A stretch of 64,000 nt of DNA from DATBLQ01 sp036555325 (lineage in GTDB: Bacteria > Pseudomonadota > Alphaproteobacteria > Rhizobiales > Aestuariivirgaceae): the NCBI GenBank assembly GCA_036555325.1, contig DATBLQ010000005.1, positions 1-64,000 of the forward strand, given 5' to 3'. Shown here piece after piece: positions 35,161-43,957 of the stretch. Position 1 is the stretch's first letter. Every line of letters starts with the position of its first letter. The notes beneath the pieces are model-generated. The model was not told the DNA's origin, searched no databases, and was given only the letters and a program-made list of their open reading frames with translations. The position numbers were made by a program, and so were the translations under genes.

Positions 35161-35640
35161 TTAAATATAGCGTCTAACCTTCGCGCGGTAGTCCTCGTAG
35201 CTACGTCCAAATTTTTCCTTCAAGTAATTTTCCTCCGGCAGCACAGCCATGAAATGCACGACCAGCAGCGCAACGGCCGCCAGCGACGAGAACCATAGAT
35301 TATTGAGCGCCAATCCAAGCCCGATCAGAATGCAGGTCAACCCCACATACATGGGATTCCGTGTCCAACGGTAAGGCCCCTGTACAATCAGCTCAGGACT
35401 TGGTGTCCACGGCTTGGGGTCCTGACCGGTTCTCTTGAATGTGCCCAGCGCCGAAAAGACCAACGCCAAACCGGCAACGACGATAATGACGCCAACGATC
35501 CTTATCCAGGCATCGCCGGGAAACGGTATCGGCGCAATTGTATATTGAAGCAGTGCCCCCAGCACTATGAATCCAATGTAAACCAACGGCGGAGGAAAAG
35601 ATACGTTCGCCCCGCGCTCTGTGGAATCAGGCTGTTGCAT
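35161..35640 (-). CDS. Isoprenylcysteine carboxyl methyltransferase-like membrane protein
   Basis: 159 residues with four or more membrane helices and the C-terminal motif shared by ICMT/PEMT-type methyltransferases: GPYRWTRNPMYVGL followed by EENYLKEKFGRSYEDY. The bacterial substrate is unknown. Divergent from the membrane-protein gene at 35709. Confidence 0.85.
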   Translation of the reverse strand: MQQPDSTERGANVSFPPPLVYIGFIVLGALLQYTIAPIPFPGDAWIRIVGVIIVVAGLALVFSALGTFKRTGQDPKPWTPSPELIVQGPYRWTRNPMYVGLTCILIGLGLALNNLWFSSLAAVALLVVHFMAVLPEENYLKEKFGRSYEDYRAKVRRYI

Positions 35641-35708
35641 GAGTTCAAGTCCGGAACCTGGCCGTACACCTAAGAAACGCCCTTTTACTCATGCACGGAG
35701 GTAATTCA

Positions 35709-36299
35709 ATGGCAGGAAACACAGAAACCGGAAGGCCCCTGCGAGGCAACCGCTGGAGGATAACGGCCTGGGCAATCGCAGCGCTTCTGTTGCTGCTGCC
35801 CTTGGTCGCGATGCAGTTCGCCGACGAAGTGAACTGGACCGCGTTCGATTTCGCTTTCATGGGCGCGCTCCTAGGCGGCGTCGGCCTCGGCATGGAACTG
35901 GCCGTCAGAAAGACCAGAAGCGCCCAATACCGGATCGCGGCCGGCACTGCACTCGCGGCGACCTTCCTCCTCGTCTGGATCAACGGTGCCGTCGGGATCA
36001 TCGGCAGCGAGCAGGAAGATGCGAACGTGCTCTATGGCGGAGTCCTGGCGGTGGCGCTCATCGGTGTAATCATAGCGCGGGTCCGACCGGCCGGAATGGC
36101 GCTGGCCATGGGTGCCACTGCGCTCGCCCAAGCGTTGGTCCCGGTGATCGCGTTGACTTTGGAGCTAAGCTCGATTGCATCGGTCCGCTCATCTGAAGTC
36201 CTGGGACTCACGGGGCTCTTCGTCGCGCTGTGGCTCGTATCGGCCTTGCTGTTTCACAAGAGCGCGCGTACGCAATCTTCTGCGGGCGCAGCATCGTAG
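35709..36299 (+). CDS. Six-helix membrane protein of unknown function
   Basis: 196 residues with hydrophobic segments at about 18-35, 45-63, 75-93, 105-123, 130-150 and 160-182 and short charged tails. The ATG at 35709 follows GGAGG at a good distance. Similar proteins are common hypotheticals in Hyphomicrobiales; I do not recognise a function. Confidence 0.8.
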   Translation: MAGNTETGRPLRGNRWRITAWAIAALLLLLPLVAMQFADEVNWTAFDFAFMGALLGGVGLGMELAVRKTRSAQYRIAAGTALAATFLLVWINGAVGIIGSEQEDANVLYGGVLAVALIGVIIARVRPAGMALAMGATALAQALVPVIALTLELSSIASVRSSEVLGLTGLFVALWLVSALLFHKSARTQSSAGAAS

Positions 36300-36356
36300 C
36301 TTGATCGCGACAATATCGCACGCCCTAGCGCATAGTTGAACAGCTTGCCACTAAGA

Positions 36357-37559
36357 CTAACGGGTGCCACGCCCCGCGGATTCGTGAGCATCGCTGAACC
36401 GTGCCCTTTCCGTACTTAGTTGGCCGCGAGATCGCCAGGCAAAGCGGGATGAATAAGGGTTGGGTTTCCGCTCCACGACGTCGGCAATCAAACCACCCAG
36501 TATCGGTGCAAATTTGAAGCTATGCCCGCTGTCCCCTGCGGCGACGACAAGTCCGGGGCGTTCCGGGTCATGATCGATCCAGAAATTTCCATCCCAGGTA
36601 TCGCAATAGAGGCACATGCGGCTGCCAATGAGCGGCGCGTCAGCCAAGCGCGGAAAAGTGGTACGAAAAAATTCGCGGCAGTTGATCACATCTTCAGGGG
36701 AAATGGTGCGCGGTTCGTCGGGTTGGACTCGCCGGCCCGGCCCATGGTTGGCCACTTTGAGTGTGCCGTCCGGCTGGGCAGAAAAACCATACCAGCCGGT
36801 GCGGGTAACATCGGCGGCCCAGGGAACAAACCATGGCGGCTGGAAGTCCTTTACAGCAGCCGGGCGAAAATACAGCACTGCTTGACCGGTTGGCCACATG
36901 ACATCGCCGAGCCAGGGCAACAGCTTGGGCGTCCAGGCTCCGGCGGCGATGAGCACCAAATCGGCCCGGTGCTTCGTACCATCGGTAGTGACAACTCCGG
37001 TCACCTGCGATCCCTCTTTCCACAGGTTTGCCATCGCCACACCCGTGCACAGTCGCACTCCCGCGGTCTGCGCCTCTCGGAGCAGTTGGGCGATGACCTT
37101 GCCGCTGGCGGCCCAACCGGCTTGCGGATTGTAGTACCCGTCAGGATAGTTCTCGGCCGCCCAGGCCGGAAAGCGGGTCTTCAATCGAGCGGAGTTCAGG
37201 CGTTCCACGGAATGCCCCCGTTTTTGCAGCAGCATGAAGCTTTCGTATTGATAGCTATCCGGCTGCATTTCACAGGTGGTCATATTCACAAAGCCGGTTT
37301 GGTGGTAGTGCGGCTCAGGCCACTGCTTATTCCACGTTTCCCAGCCTTCGAAAGCAATTTCCATCAGCTCCGTGTAAAACTCATCCGCGCCGTAATCCAT
37401 GCGGATCAATTTGCTGATGTCGGTTGAGGCAGCCTTCGGGTGAGGCAATGGACCGGGGTCCAGTAACGAGACCTCATGGCTTCGTCGGCGCAATTCTATG
37501 GCGGCCGTCGCTCCGCAGATACCGGCACCCACGATGAGGATGGAATGGGCTGGTTTCAT
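36357..37559 (-). CDS. FAD-dependent amine/amino-acid oxidoreductase (DAO family)
   Basis: 400 residues, with an FAD-binding GAGICGATAAIELRRR at the N-terminus, the sarcosine/N-methyl-amino-acid oxidase-like IRMDYGADEFYTELM segment and a C-terminal GDSGHSFKFAPILGG flavin loop, typical of monomeric sarcosine or N-methyltryptophan oxidase relatives. It oxidises a secondary or primary amine to imine. Substrate unknown. Divergent from msrB. Confidence 0.88.
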   Translation of the reverse strand: MKPAHSILIVGAGICGATAAIELRRRSHEVSLLDPGPLPHPKAASTDISKLIRMDYGADEFYTELMEIAFEGWETWNKQWPEPHYHQTGFVNMTTCEMQPDSYQYESFMLLQKRGHSVERLNSARLKTRFPAWAAENYPDGYYNPQAGWAASGKVIAQLLREAQTAGVRLCTGVAMANLWKEGSQVTGVVTTDGTKHRADLVLIAAGAWTPKLLPWLGDVMWPTGQAVLYFRPAAVKDFQPPWFVPWAADVTRTGWYGFSAQPDGTLKVANHGPGRRVQPDEPRTISPEDVINCREFFRTTFPRLADAPLIGSRMCLYCDTWDGNFWIDHDPERPGLVVAAGDSGHSFKFAPILGGLIADVVERKPNPYSSRFAWRSRGQLSTERARFSDAHESAGRGTR

Positions 37560-37684
37560 TACGGCTTCGCGCCTTCGCTATCTGATCTGGTCTGCTCTAT
37601 CAGTATATTCCGGCGGAGTGCTGAAAGAGGGGAGTTTCTCTCCACTTGTAGATTGCTGACTGAGGTGCGAAACTCCTGCACGTT

Positions 37685-38098
37685 ATGTCTCAGACGGAAA
37701 AGATTTATCCGGTAATGCGGACCGAGGCTGAGTGGCGTCGGCGGCTGACCCCTGAGCAATATGAAATCATGCGCGGTCACGGCACCGAGGCCCCAGGAAG
37801 TTGTGCACTTCTCTATGAGAAGCGACGAGGCTCGTTTAATTGTGCCGGCTGCGACCAACCTTTGTTTGAATCAAAGCTCAAATTCGAAAGTGGAACGGGG
37901 TGGCCGAGCTTCAATGATCCGATCGACGGCGCAGTCGAAACCTCTACAGACCACAGTTATGGTATGATGAGAACCGAGGTTCATTGCGCGACCTGCGGCA
38001 GTCATCTCGGCCATGTCTTCGATGACGGACCCCCACCGAACTACAAACGTTATTGCATCAATGGCGTGGCCCTTAACTTCGTCCCATCGCATAGCTGA
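37685..38098 (+). CDS. msrB: Peptide methionine-R-sulfoxide reductase MsrB
   Basis: 137 residues. Zinc cysteines C53/C56 and C101/C104, core motif SGTGWPSF, and catalytic cysteine C124 in RYCINGVAL. Complements MsrA (window start) by reducing the R epimer. Starts at ATG 37685; the stop lies 79 bp from the convergent lyase gene. Confidence 0.95.
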   Translation: MSQTEKIYPVMRTEAEWRRRLTPEQYEIMRGHGTEAPGSCALLYEKRRGSFNCAGCDQPLFESKLKFESGTGWPSFNDPIDGAVETSTDHSYGMMRTEVHCATCGSHLGHVFDDGPPPNYKRYCINGVALNFVPSHS

Positions 38099-38177
38099 AA
38101 CGACCACGGCTTTAGGATCCACGCCTCAGCAATTCGATTTGGGTAAGCGGAACACATCAAGCTTGAGCTACCGGCAG

Positions 38178-39245
38178 CTAAGGCGGCGGCATTATTCCAC
38201 ATCGTTTCGGGTTCCGGGAGATGCAGACGCGATCAACCATGAGATCGGCCCGGCTTTGAATTTTGTCGCGGTAGTGCCCAAACTTGAACTTGACCCGATT
38301 GGGAAATCTTATTCCCTCTGGTCGTGCACCGACTGCGCGAACGATGAAATTGTCATTGGCATAGACGTCGAACTGGGAGCCGCTTGGTCCATCCGCACGC
38401 ACGAAATAGGTCATTCGCACCCAATCAGCCTTTGGATCCGGTAGGGTCTTCATCGCCTCTGGGTTGGTTGCAAAAAGTTCAAGCCTATTCGGTTTGCAAG
38501 GTCTCTCATCATGCGTGAGACACTTCAATGGTGCCACTCGCTGCAACCGCCCTGGAAGAGGCAGCTGGACAAAAGGCGAAATGCGGGATGCAGTTTTCAC
38601 ATAGGGATCCCCCGGGGCAGATGCGATCATGCAGCGGCAAACACCATCCTCAACTGTTACATGCAGTATTCCGTTGTCAAATCGCTGAGCGAGGAATGGG
38701 CTCGCATTTGCGTTGCAGTCCATCTCAGTGTACTTCCACTGAGCGATGACCCATCGGACTGAACCACAACTGGGTATCTCCTCGCCCTCAGTGCCAGCCA
38801 GCTTGAAGCTGATGCTGTACCAGTGAGAAGCGTCGGCAGGATGGAAATTTACTTGCGGGTTTCTTAGACGAAGTTCATTGCGTTGATGAATCACTTTGCC
38901 GTTCCGTCGCTCTGCAATGGGGCACTTTGGGCCAGCATCGCTCGCTGCGCTTGGTACGATACAACTGGGTGCTAGCGGCTCATCATTGGGGCAAACCGGC
39001 CCCGGATCATTGTGTTCCTGAGCGCCATCAATGCGATTGAGAAGATAGATGCGCTCGCCCTTTGGCTCCTTCATGAACATCAGACTGCTGCGGTCTGCCT
39101 GTCGATCGTCCCATTGCGCAAATGAAGAGCGGACATTGTCGAAATCATCCAATACTTCCGTCGCTGACAGTGGCTGAGCAGCACACAGAAGAATGGTATT
39201 GAACGAAAGCACAAACACCCGTCCAAGCATTGAAAGATGCTTCAT
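38178..39245 (-). CDS. Secreted polysaccharide-lyase-like protein (heparin lyase I family)
   Basis: 355 residues with a signal peptide (hydrophobic LGRVFVLSFNTILLCAA, cleavage after LSA at ~28). The mature part has a jelly-roll-like pattern: QRNELRLRNPQVNFHPAD, WYSISFKLAG, RWVIAQWKY and KFKFGHYRD, as in alginate/heparin-lyase-type domains, and several cysteine pairs. Start at ATG 39245; the longer frame adds 114 residues without signal character. Activity is unproven; substrate unknown. Confidence 0.7.
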   Translation of the reverse strand: MKHLSMLGRVFVLSFNTILLCAAQPLSATEVLDDFDNVRSSFAQWDDRQADRSSLMFMKEPKGERIYLLNRIDGAQEHNDPGPVCPNDEPLAPSCIVPSAASDAGPKCPIAERRNGKVIHQRNELRLRNPQVNFHPADASHWYSISFKLAGTEGEEIPSCGSVRWVIAQWKYTEMDCNANASPFLAQRFDNGILHVTVEDGVCRCMIASAPGDPYVKTASRISPFVQLPLPGRLQRVAPLKCLTHDERPCKPNRLELFATNPEAMKTLPDPKADWVRMTYFVRADGPSGSQFDVYANDNFIVRAVGARPEGIRFPNRVKFKFGHYRDKIQSRADLMVDRVCISRNPKRCGIMPPP

Positions 39246-39319
39246 GATTTTCGAAGAGTGGTCCGAACAAATAACCCTATCTTTGTATGACCGTACCCCA
39301 TATTGCATCTCCGGCAAAT

Positions 39320-39389
39320 GTCTTGGATGATGAAACGGCGAAACTCTGGGAGGCCCGGTCCGCACCGCAGCGTTGCAGTGGGGGTTTAG
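39320..39389 (+). pseudogene. Remnant of a dhaK 3' end
   Basis: 70 bp align with the last 72 bp of dhaK (18502-18573), allowing two single-base deletions. The encoded VLDDETAKLWEA, PVRTAALQWG and in-frame stop mirror VLDDEMARLWDAPVHTAALRWG. The divergence (~75% identity by eye) shows it came from another dhaK rather than a recent copy. It sits 99 bp before an ABC binding-protein gene. Confidence 0.85.
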
Positions 39390-39487
39390 ATGCCTCGCAG
39401 TTTGCGCGATACTACGGAAACTTTCGCCCGGCCGGACTCCCATTTTGCTGTTGCCGGCTCCGATTGATCGGAAAAGGAGTTCTTTCG

Positions 39488-40501
39488 ATGCAGATCCTCC
39501 AAAGTCGTCGCACATTTTTGGCGAGTGTATCAGCAGCAGGTGCAGCCGCATTGCTTGCTCAGACGGGCAAGGGTGCCGCAGAGCCACCCCCTGAAACTGA
39601 CAAGGTCCGACTACCGCGATGGATTGGCACCAACCCCTGCTGGGCAGGCGCGTATATCGCGGGTGAGCTGTTGCGGGCCGAGGGATTCAAGGTTTTCTAC
39701 TTCCAGGGGGATCCCAACGTCGATCAATCAGTCTGGATTGCCCGCGGCGAGAATGATTTCAGCCTTAACTTCGTCCCGATGGACATTTCGCTGTTTGAAG
39801 AAGGCGTGCCTATCAAGACTTTGGCCGGTCTGCACTCCGGCTGTCTTGAACTCATTGCCAATCAAAACTTCAACAGGCTTACAGATTTGAAAGGCAAAAG
39901 GGTAGGCGTGTGGGTTCTCGGTTCGTCAACGCATAAGCTGCTGACTTTGATGTTTTCCTATGTTGGTATGGATCCGGCCAAAGACATCGAGTGGGTAGAG
40001 ACCGGCTACATCTCCGCCGTCCAACTTCTTGCAGAAGGCAAAATCGATGCTTTTCTCGCCGGTCCGCCTCATACGCAGCGGATGCGCAGTGGAAATTTGA
40101 AGTACAATACCCTCCTCAATACCACTCTTGATCCGCCATGGTCGCAGCATTTTTGCTGCATGGTTTCCGCCAGAGCTGACTACGTGAACAACTATCCGAT
40201 CGCTACCAAGCGTGTGTTGCGGGCTATCTTGAAGAGTGCGGACCTTTGTGCGTCCAATCCGCAGCTGGCCGCTCGGCAAATGGTCGACCAGGAATTCTTC
40301 CCAAGCTACGACCTCGCGCTCCAAACATTGCGCGACATCCGTTACGATCGATGGCGGGACTACGATCCCGAGGACTCGGTGCGCTTCTATGCACTTCGCA
40401 TGCAGGAAACGGGCATGATCAAGACCAGCCCCCAGAAAATCATCGCTGACGCCACAGACTGGCGCTTCCTCAACGAATTGAAGCGCGAGCTAAAAACCTG
40501 A
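39488..40501 (+). CDS. NMT1/THI5-type ABC substrate-binding protein, orphan
   Basis: 337 residues with a Tat-like signal (SRRTFLASVSAAGAAALLA). The mature part has the nitrate/taurine/thiamine-precursor binding fold: GDPNVDQSVWIARGENDFSL, LKGKRVGVWVLGSSTHKLL and VQLLAEGKIDAFL. The ATG at 39488 has AAAAGGAG 8 bp upstream; the longer frame from 39287 would translate the dhaK remnant. No permease or ATPase is adjacent. Ligand unknown. Confidence 0.88.
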   Translation: MQILQSRRTFLASVSAAGAAALLAQTGKGAAEPPPETDKVRLPRWIGTNPCWAGAYIAGELLRAEGFKVFYFQGDPNVDQSVWIARGENDFSLNFVPMDISLFEEGVPIKTLAGLHSGCLELIANQNFNRLTDLKGKRVGVWVLGSSTHKLLTLMFSYVGMDPAKDIEWVETGYISAVQLLAEGKIDAFLAGPPHTQRMRSGNLKYNTLLNTTLDPPWSQHFCCMVSARADYVNNYPIATKRVLRAILKSADLCASNPQLAARQMVDQEFFPSYDLALQTLRDIRYDRWRDYDPEDSVRFYALRMQETGMIKTSPQKIIADATDWRFLNELKRELKT

Positions 40502-40523
40502 CCAGCGCAAACCGTTAGCGTCC

Positions 40524-40952
40524 TCAGAACCAGACGTCGGCGACGCAACGGCCATCGCGCGGCAGATCTTCAAAACTGTGAAGACCATCGAAGCGCTGCA
40601 ATGGAACATGCGCCACATCTTCCGGCTCGGCCAGGCGGAGGTTAACGGCAATTCTGGTCTGGCCGTTCTCCTGCGGTTTTGATCCGCGCCAGCTCACCAA
40701 ATTGCCACACACTCGGCAGAAGTTGAAAGAAAGGGATTGAGAACCCCAGAGATAGGAGCTGAGCCCATCTTTCGGAGCCTCCACTTTGATCTCGTGCCCG
40801 TCGTAGCCATAGGCCCAGAGCACTCCATAGCGGCGACAGATCGTGCAATTGCAGATAGTGGCATCGGGGATTTCGCCCTCAAATCGCCAACGCACTGCGC
40901 CGCAGTGGCAGCGCCCAATCGTCGTCACTCTCCCACTGTCTACGATGGACAT
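40524..40952 (-). CDS. GFA/CENP-V-domain zinc protein
   Basis: 142 residues with GRCHCGAVRWRFEG, CNCTICRRYG and FCRVCGN, the zinc-binding cysteines of the glutathione-dependent formaldehyde-activating fold. The ATG at 40952 follows GAGAAGG; a longer frame to 41045 is not conserved in character. Convergent with the NMT1-type gene, 22 bp between stops. Most such proteins have no known substrate. Confidence 0.87.
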   Translation of the reverse strand: MSIVDSGRVTTIGRCHCGAVRWRFEGEIPDATICNCTICRRYGVLWAYGYDGHEIKVEAPKDGLSSYLWGSQSLSFNFCRVCGNLVSWRGSKPQENGQTRIAVNLRLAEPEDVAHVPLQRFDGLHSFEDLPRDGRCVADVWF

Positions 40953-41093
40953 TTGCAAACCTTCTCTCTTGACCAAAAATGCGGCCGGACAAGATTGAAT
41001 TGTGCCTTTCAAACTTCCAACTCTCAATACATAGATTAGGGCCATGAGCGCTGCGAACCATCGCTCGGGAGCCCTATCTCGTTGGAGAGAAAA

Positions 41094-41789
41094 ATGGCGT
41101 CAATTTTGATTACTGGAGCCAATCGCGGGCTGGGCCTTGAGTTTGCTCGTCAGTATTCAGCCGATGGATGGCAAGTGTTTGCCGCATGCCGGAATCCGGC
41201 AACCGCGCAGACGCTCCATCGCCTGGCGAAAGACACCAAGGGCAAACTCACAGTTGTTGCCATCGATGTGACCGATCCTGAAAGCGTGCGAAGTGCGGCA
41301 AGGCATCTGAGCAACACCGCAATCGACGTGCTGATAAATAACGCCGGTATTTCCGGCGCCTCGCAACAGACCACGGGCAATGTCGATTACGAAGCTTGGG
41401 CCCGTGTGTTCGATGTGAACACGATGGGCCCGTTGCGGCTGATAGAAGCCTTCAGCGACCATGTTGCCCGGAGCGAACGTCGGCTCGTGGTCACGATCAC
41501 CAGCGGTATGGGCTCCATTACCGACAATACATCTGGTGGCTCCCACGCCTATCGCACCTCAAAAGCAGCCGTGAACATGGTCACGCGGAGTGCTGCAATC
41601 GACCTTGCACCACGGCGCATTGCCTGTGTTGTGGTCAATCCAGGATGGGTCAAGACCGACATGGGCGGATCGGCTGCCAGGATGACGCCTGAACAGAGCG
41701 TGAGCGCCTTGCGACGGCTTATTGAAAAGCTCGGCCCGGAGCAGTCCGGCAAGTTCTACAACTACGATGGGCGCGAATATCCCTGGTGA
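41094..41789 (+). CDS. Short-chain dehydrogenase/reductase
   Basis: 231 residues. NAD(P)-binding TGANRGLG at the N-terminus, NNAGISGAS, a serine in VTITSGMGS, and the catalytic YRTSKAAVNM. C-terminal PGWVKTDMGG is typical of the C-factor/carbonyl-reductase-like group. Start ATG 41094 after GGAGAG. Substrate unknown. Confidence 0.88.
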   Translation: MASILITGANRGLGLEFARQYSADGWQVFAACRNPATAQTLHRLAKDTKGKLTVVAIDVTDPESVRSAARHLSNTAIDVLINNAGISGASQQTTGNVDYEAWARVFDVNTMGPLRLIEAFSDHVARSERRLVVTITSGMGSITDNTSGGSHAYRTSKAAVNMVTRSAAIDLAPRRIACVVVNPGWVKTDMGGSAARMTPEQSVSALRRLIEKLGPEQSGKFYNYDGREYPW

Positions 41790-41816
41790 AGAAGCAGCGC
41801 AAAGCAAAGGCGTGCA

Positions 41817-42488
41817 TCACGAAGCCTTGCCGTACTCGTCATGGAGGCGCCACCACTGATAAGGTGGGGTCTGCGGGTAACCTTTAGGCGAATCCTCCCA
41901 CTCCTCTTGGCGCCCGAGAGCGGTCAGGTCGAGGTAGCTCCAGGTGCTGCCCACCGCCTCGTCACCCCGATTGTTGACGAAGTAGGTCCTGAAAATCTGC
42001 TCACCGTCGCGGAAGAACGCGTTGGTCCCATGCCATTCGCCCACACCGAAGTCGGTATCAAAATCGTCGGTGAGCGTGTACCAGGGCATCTCCCAGCCCA
42101 TCCGCGCCTTCCATCGCCCGATGTCCGGCTGCGGTGCCCGCGAAACGAACGCGAGCGTGGTGTCGCGGGCATTGAGATGCGCAAGATGTGCGATCTGGTC
42201 GGCGAGGAAAGAGCAGCCGCGGCAACCACCCTTCGGCCAGTCAGCAACGCCAGGCTCGAAGAAGAAACGGTAGACGATCAGCTGCCGGCGTCCTTCGAAC
42301 AAGTCAAGCAGGCTTGCCGGTCCGCTTGGGCCGTCGAAACGGTACTCCTTCCCCACGGCCATCCTCGGCATTCGGCGGCGCTTGGCAGCGAGGGCATCAC
42401 GCGCGCGAGTGAGCTTCTTTTCCTCCACCAGCAGTTTCTGACGGGCAGCCTCCCACTCCTGTGAAGACACGATCGGTGGCATTTTCAT
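41817..42488 (-). CDS. DUF899 thioredoxin-like family protein
   Basis: 223 residues, with the family pattern EEKKLTRARDALAAKRRRMP near the N-terminus, GRRQLIVYRFFFEP, CRGCSFLADQI with two cysteines arranged CxxC, and the aromatic WHGTNAFFRDG. The ATG at 42488 follows GGAGGTGCCCC; another ATG lies two codons later. The function of DUF899 proteins is not established; a redox role is inferred from the fold. Confidence 0.85.
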   Translation of the reverse strand: MKMPPIVSSQEWEAARQKLLVEEKKLTRARDALAAKRRRMPRMAVGKEYRFDGPSGPASLLDLFEGRRQLIVYRFFFEPGVADWPKGGCRGCSFLADQIAHLAHLNARDTTLAFVSRAPQPDIGRWKARMGWEMPWYTLTDDFDTDFGVGEWHGTNAFFRDGEQIFRTYFVNNRGDEAVGSTWSYLDLTALGRQEEWEDSPKGYPQTPPYQWWRLHDEYGKAS

Positions 42489-42583
42489 CGGGGCACCTCC
42501 TCTATTTAGACTTGAACTGGAGAAAACGAGACATAGTTCCACAGTTCGGTTCTTGTCGTGCAGTTCCATCAGAAGGAAACCCC

Positions 42584-43447
42584 ATGGTTCGTACAGTACT
42601 CATGGCCGCAGCACTGCTCTTGACTGGCTCCAGCCTTGCCGACGCGCAACCCGTGGGCGCGCGCGTAGAAGTCAACGGCATGCAAATATATTACGAAGTC
42701 TCAGGAAGTGGCGACCCGCTGATTGTGCTGCACGGGGCCTACATGAACATCCCGTCCATGGGCGCCATCATTCCCAAACTCGCCGAGACCCACAAGGTCT
42801 ATGCGCTGGAATTCCAGGGCCACGGCCGTACCACCGACATCGACCGTCCCATCACCTATCCCAACCTGGCAGACGACGTGGCCGCCTTCATGGACAAGGT
42901 GGGCGTCACGAAGGCCGACGTCTTTGGCTATTCCATGGGGGCCGCCGCCGGGCTGCAGCTCGCCATTCGCCACCCGGAAAAGGTAAACAAACTCGTTGCT
43001 GCTTCTGTTGCCTATGATGCCGGGGGCTGGCAGCCGGAGTTCAAGGCCTTCATCCCGAAGATGACGGTCGAGATGTTCCTCAACATGCCGTTCGCTCAAG
43101 ACTATCGCAAGCTCGCCGCCAATCCCGAAGGCTTTCCCGCGTTGGTCAAGAAGCTGATCGCCCTCGAACACGAGCCGATGGCGTGGGAAAACGACGTGAA
43201 GGCGATGAAGACACCGGTGCTGATCATCACCGGCGACGCCGACGTTGCCACCCTCGAACATTCGGCCGCGATGTTCCGGCTGCTCGGCGGCGGTGTCATG
43301 GGCGATATGGGCAAGCCGCTGCCGGCCTCGCGCCTCGCCGTCTTGCCGGCGACCTCGCACACTGCTGTCATCAACCAGACCAACCTTCTCATCGGCTTTA
43401 TCGAGCCTTTCCTGAAGGGCGAGACGCCGAAGGGATTTTTCGAATAA
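42584..43447 (+). CDS. Secreted alpha/beta hydrolase
   Basis: 287 residues with a signal peptide (1-~21, ending ADA), oxyanion segment LIVLHGAYMN, nucleophile S117 in GYSMGAA, and likely acid and histidine in GDAD and ATSHTAV. Start ATG 42584, preceded by AAGGAA. Divergent from the DUF899 gene. Substrate not predictable. Confidence 0.87.
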   Translation: MVRTVLMAAALLLTGSSLADAQPVGARVEVNGMQIYYEVSGSGDPLIVLHGAYMNIPSMGAIIPKLAETHKVYALEFQGHGRTTDIDRPITYPNLADDVAAFMDKVGVTKADVFGYSMGAAAGLQLAIRHPEKVNKLVAASVAYDAGGWQPEFKAFIPKMTVEMFLNMPFAQDYRKLAANPEGFPALVKKLIALEHEPMAWENDVKAMKTPVLIITGDADVATLEHSAAMFRLLGGGVMGDMGKPLPASRLAVLPATSHTAVINQTNLLIGFIEPFLKGETPKGFFE

Positions 43448-43516
43448 TGTACTGATGGCCGGCCAAAAAAGCGGTTCGCCTCAGGAAACCAGCGAATAGA
43501 ATGCAAGGAGGGAATA

Positions 43517-43912
43517 ATGCCAAAAACGTTCAATCAGATGGTCAGTGAAGCACTGGGCGAAGTTCCTACCATCAGCCCGACTGAAGCGCGACGACAATTG
43601 GAGCAAAATCCCAACACGCTCGTAGTCGATGTGCGCGATGCGACCGACATCAATTCCACCGGAATCATTCCGAATGCGATGAATATTTCGCTCGGCACCT
43701 TGACCTTCAAAGCCGACAGCGAAGTGGACGAAAGCTGGCGTGAGCCAGCCCTTCGCGACCGAAACCGTCCAATCATCACAACCTGCGAAATGGGGCCGAT
43801 GGGGGCGCTTGGAGGCAAGCTGCTCAAGGATATGGGTTTCGCCAACGTGTCCATTCTCGAAGGCGGCACACAGGCGTGGAAGGACGCGGGGTTCCCGACA
43901 CGCCAGGTCTGA
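43517..43912 (+). CDS. Rhodanese-domain protein
   Basis: 131 residues, single rhodanese domain: LVVDVRDATDIN, active-site cysteine C90 in TTCEMGPMGALGGKLL, and GGTQAWKDAGFP. It likely moves sulfane sulfur or acts in sulfide/cyanide handling. Strong AAGGAGGG ribosome site. Lies 69 bp after the hydrolase gene on the same strand. Confidence 0.9.
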   Translation: MPKTFNQMVSEALGEVPTISPTEARRQLEQNPNTLVVDVRDATDINSTGIIPNAMNISLGTLTFKADSEVDESWREPALRDRNRPIITTCEMGPMGALGGKLLKDMGFANVSILEGGTQAWKDAGFPTRQV

Positions 43913-43957
43913 CTGCCCCGCTCTCCTGAGCGTGGCGCGAACCTTCGTTTTCCTCCA

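Noticed and set aside
39287..39487. 67-residue N-terminal extension of the NMT1-type binding protein
   Set aside because: It translates the dhaK remnant in a shifted frame; a Tat-like signal and a strong ribosome site mark the ATG at 39488.
38178..39587. 469-residue version of the polysaccharide-lyase-like protein
   Set aside because: The first 114 residues would read across the dhaK remnant and the NMT1-type gene start; the signal peptide begins at ATG 39245.
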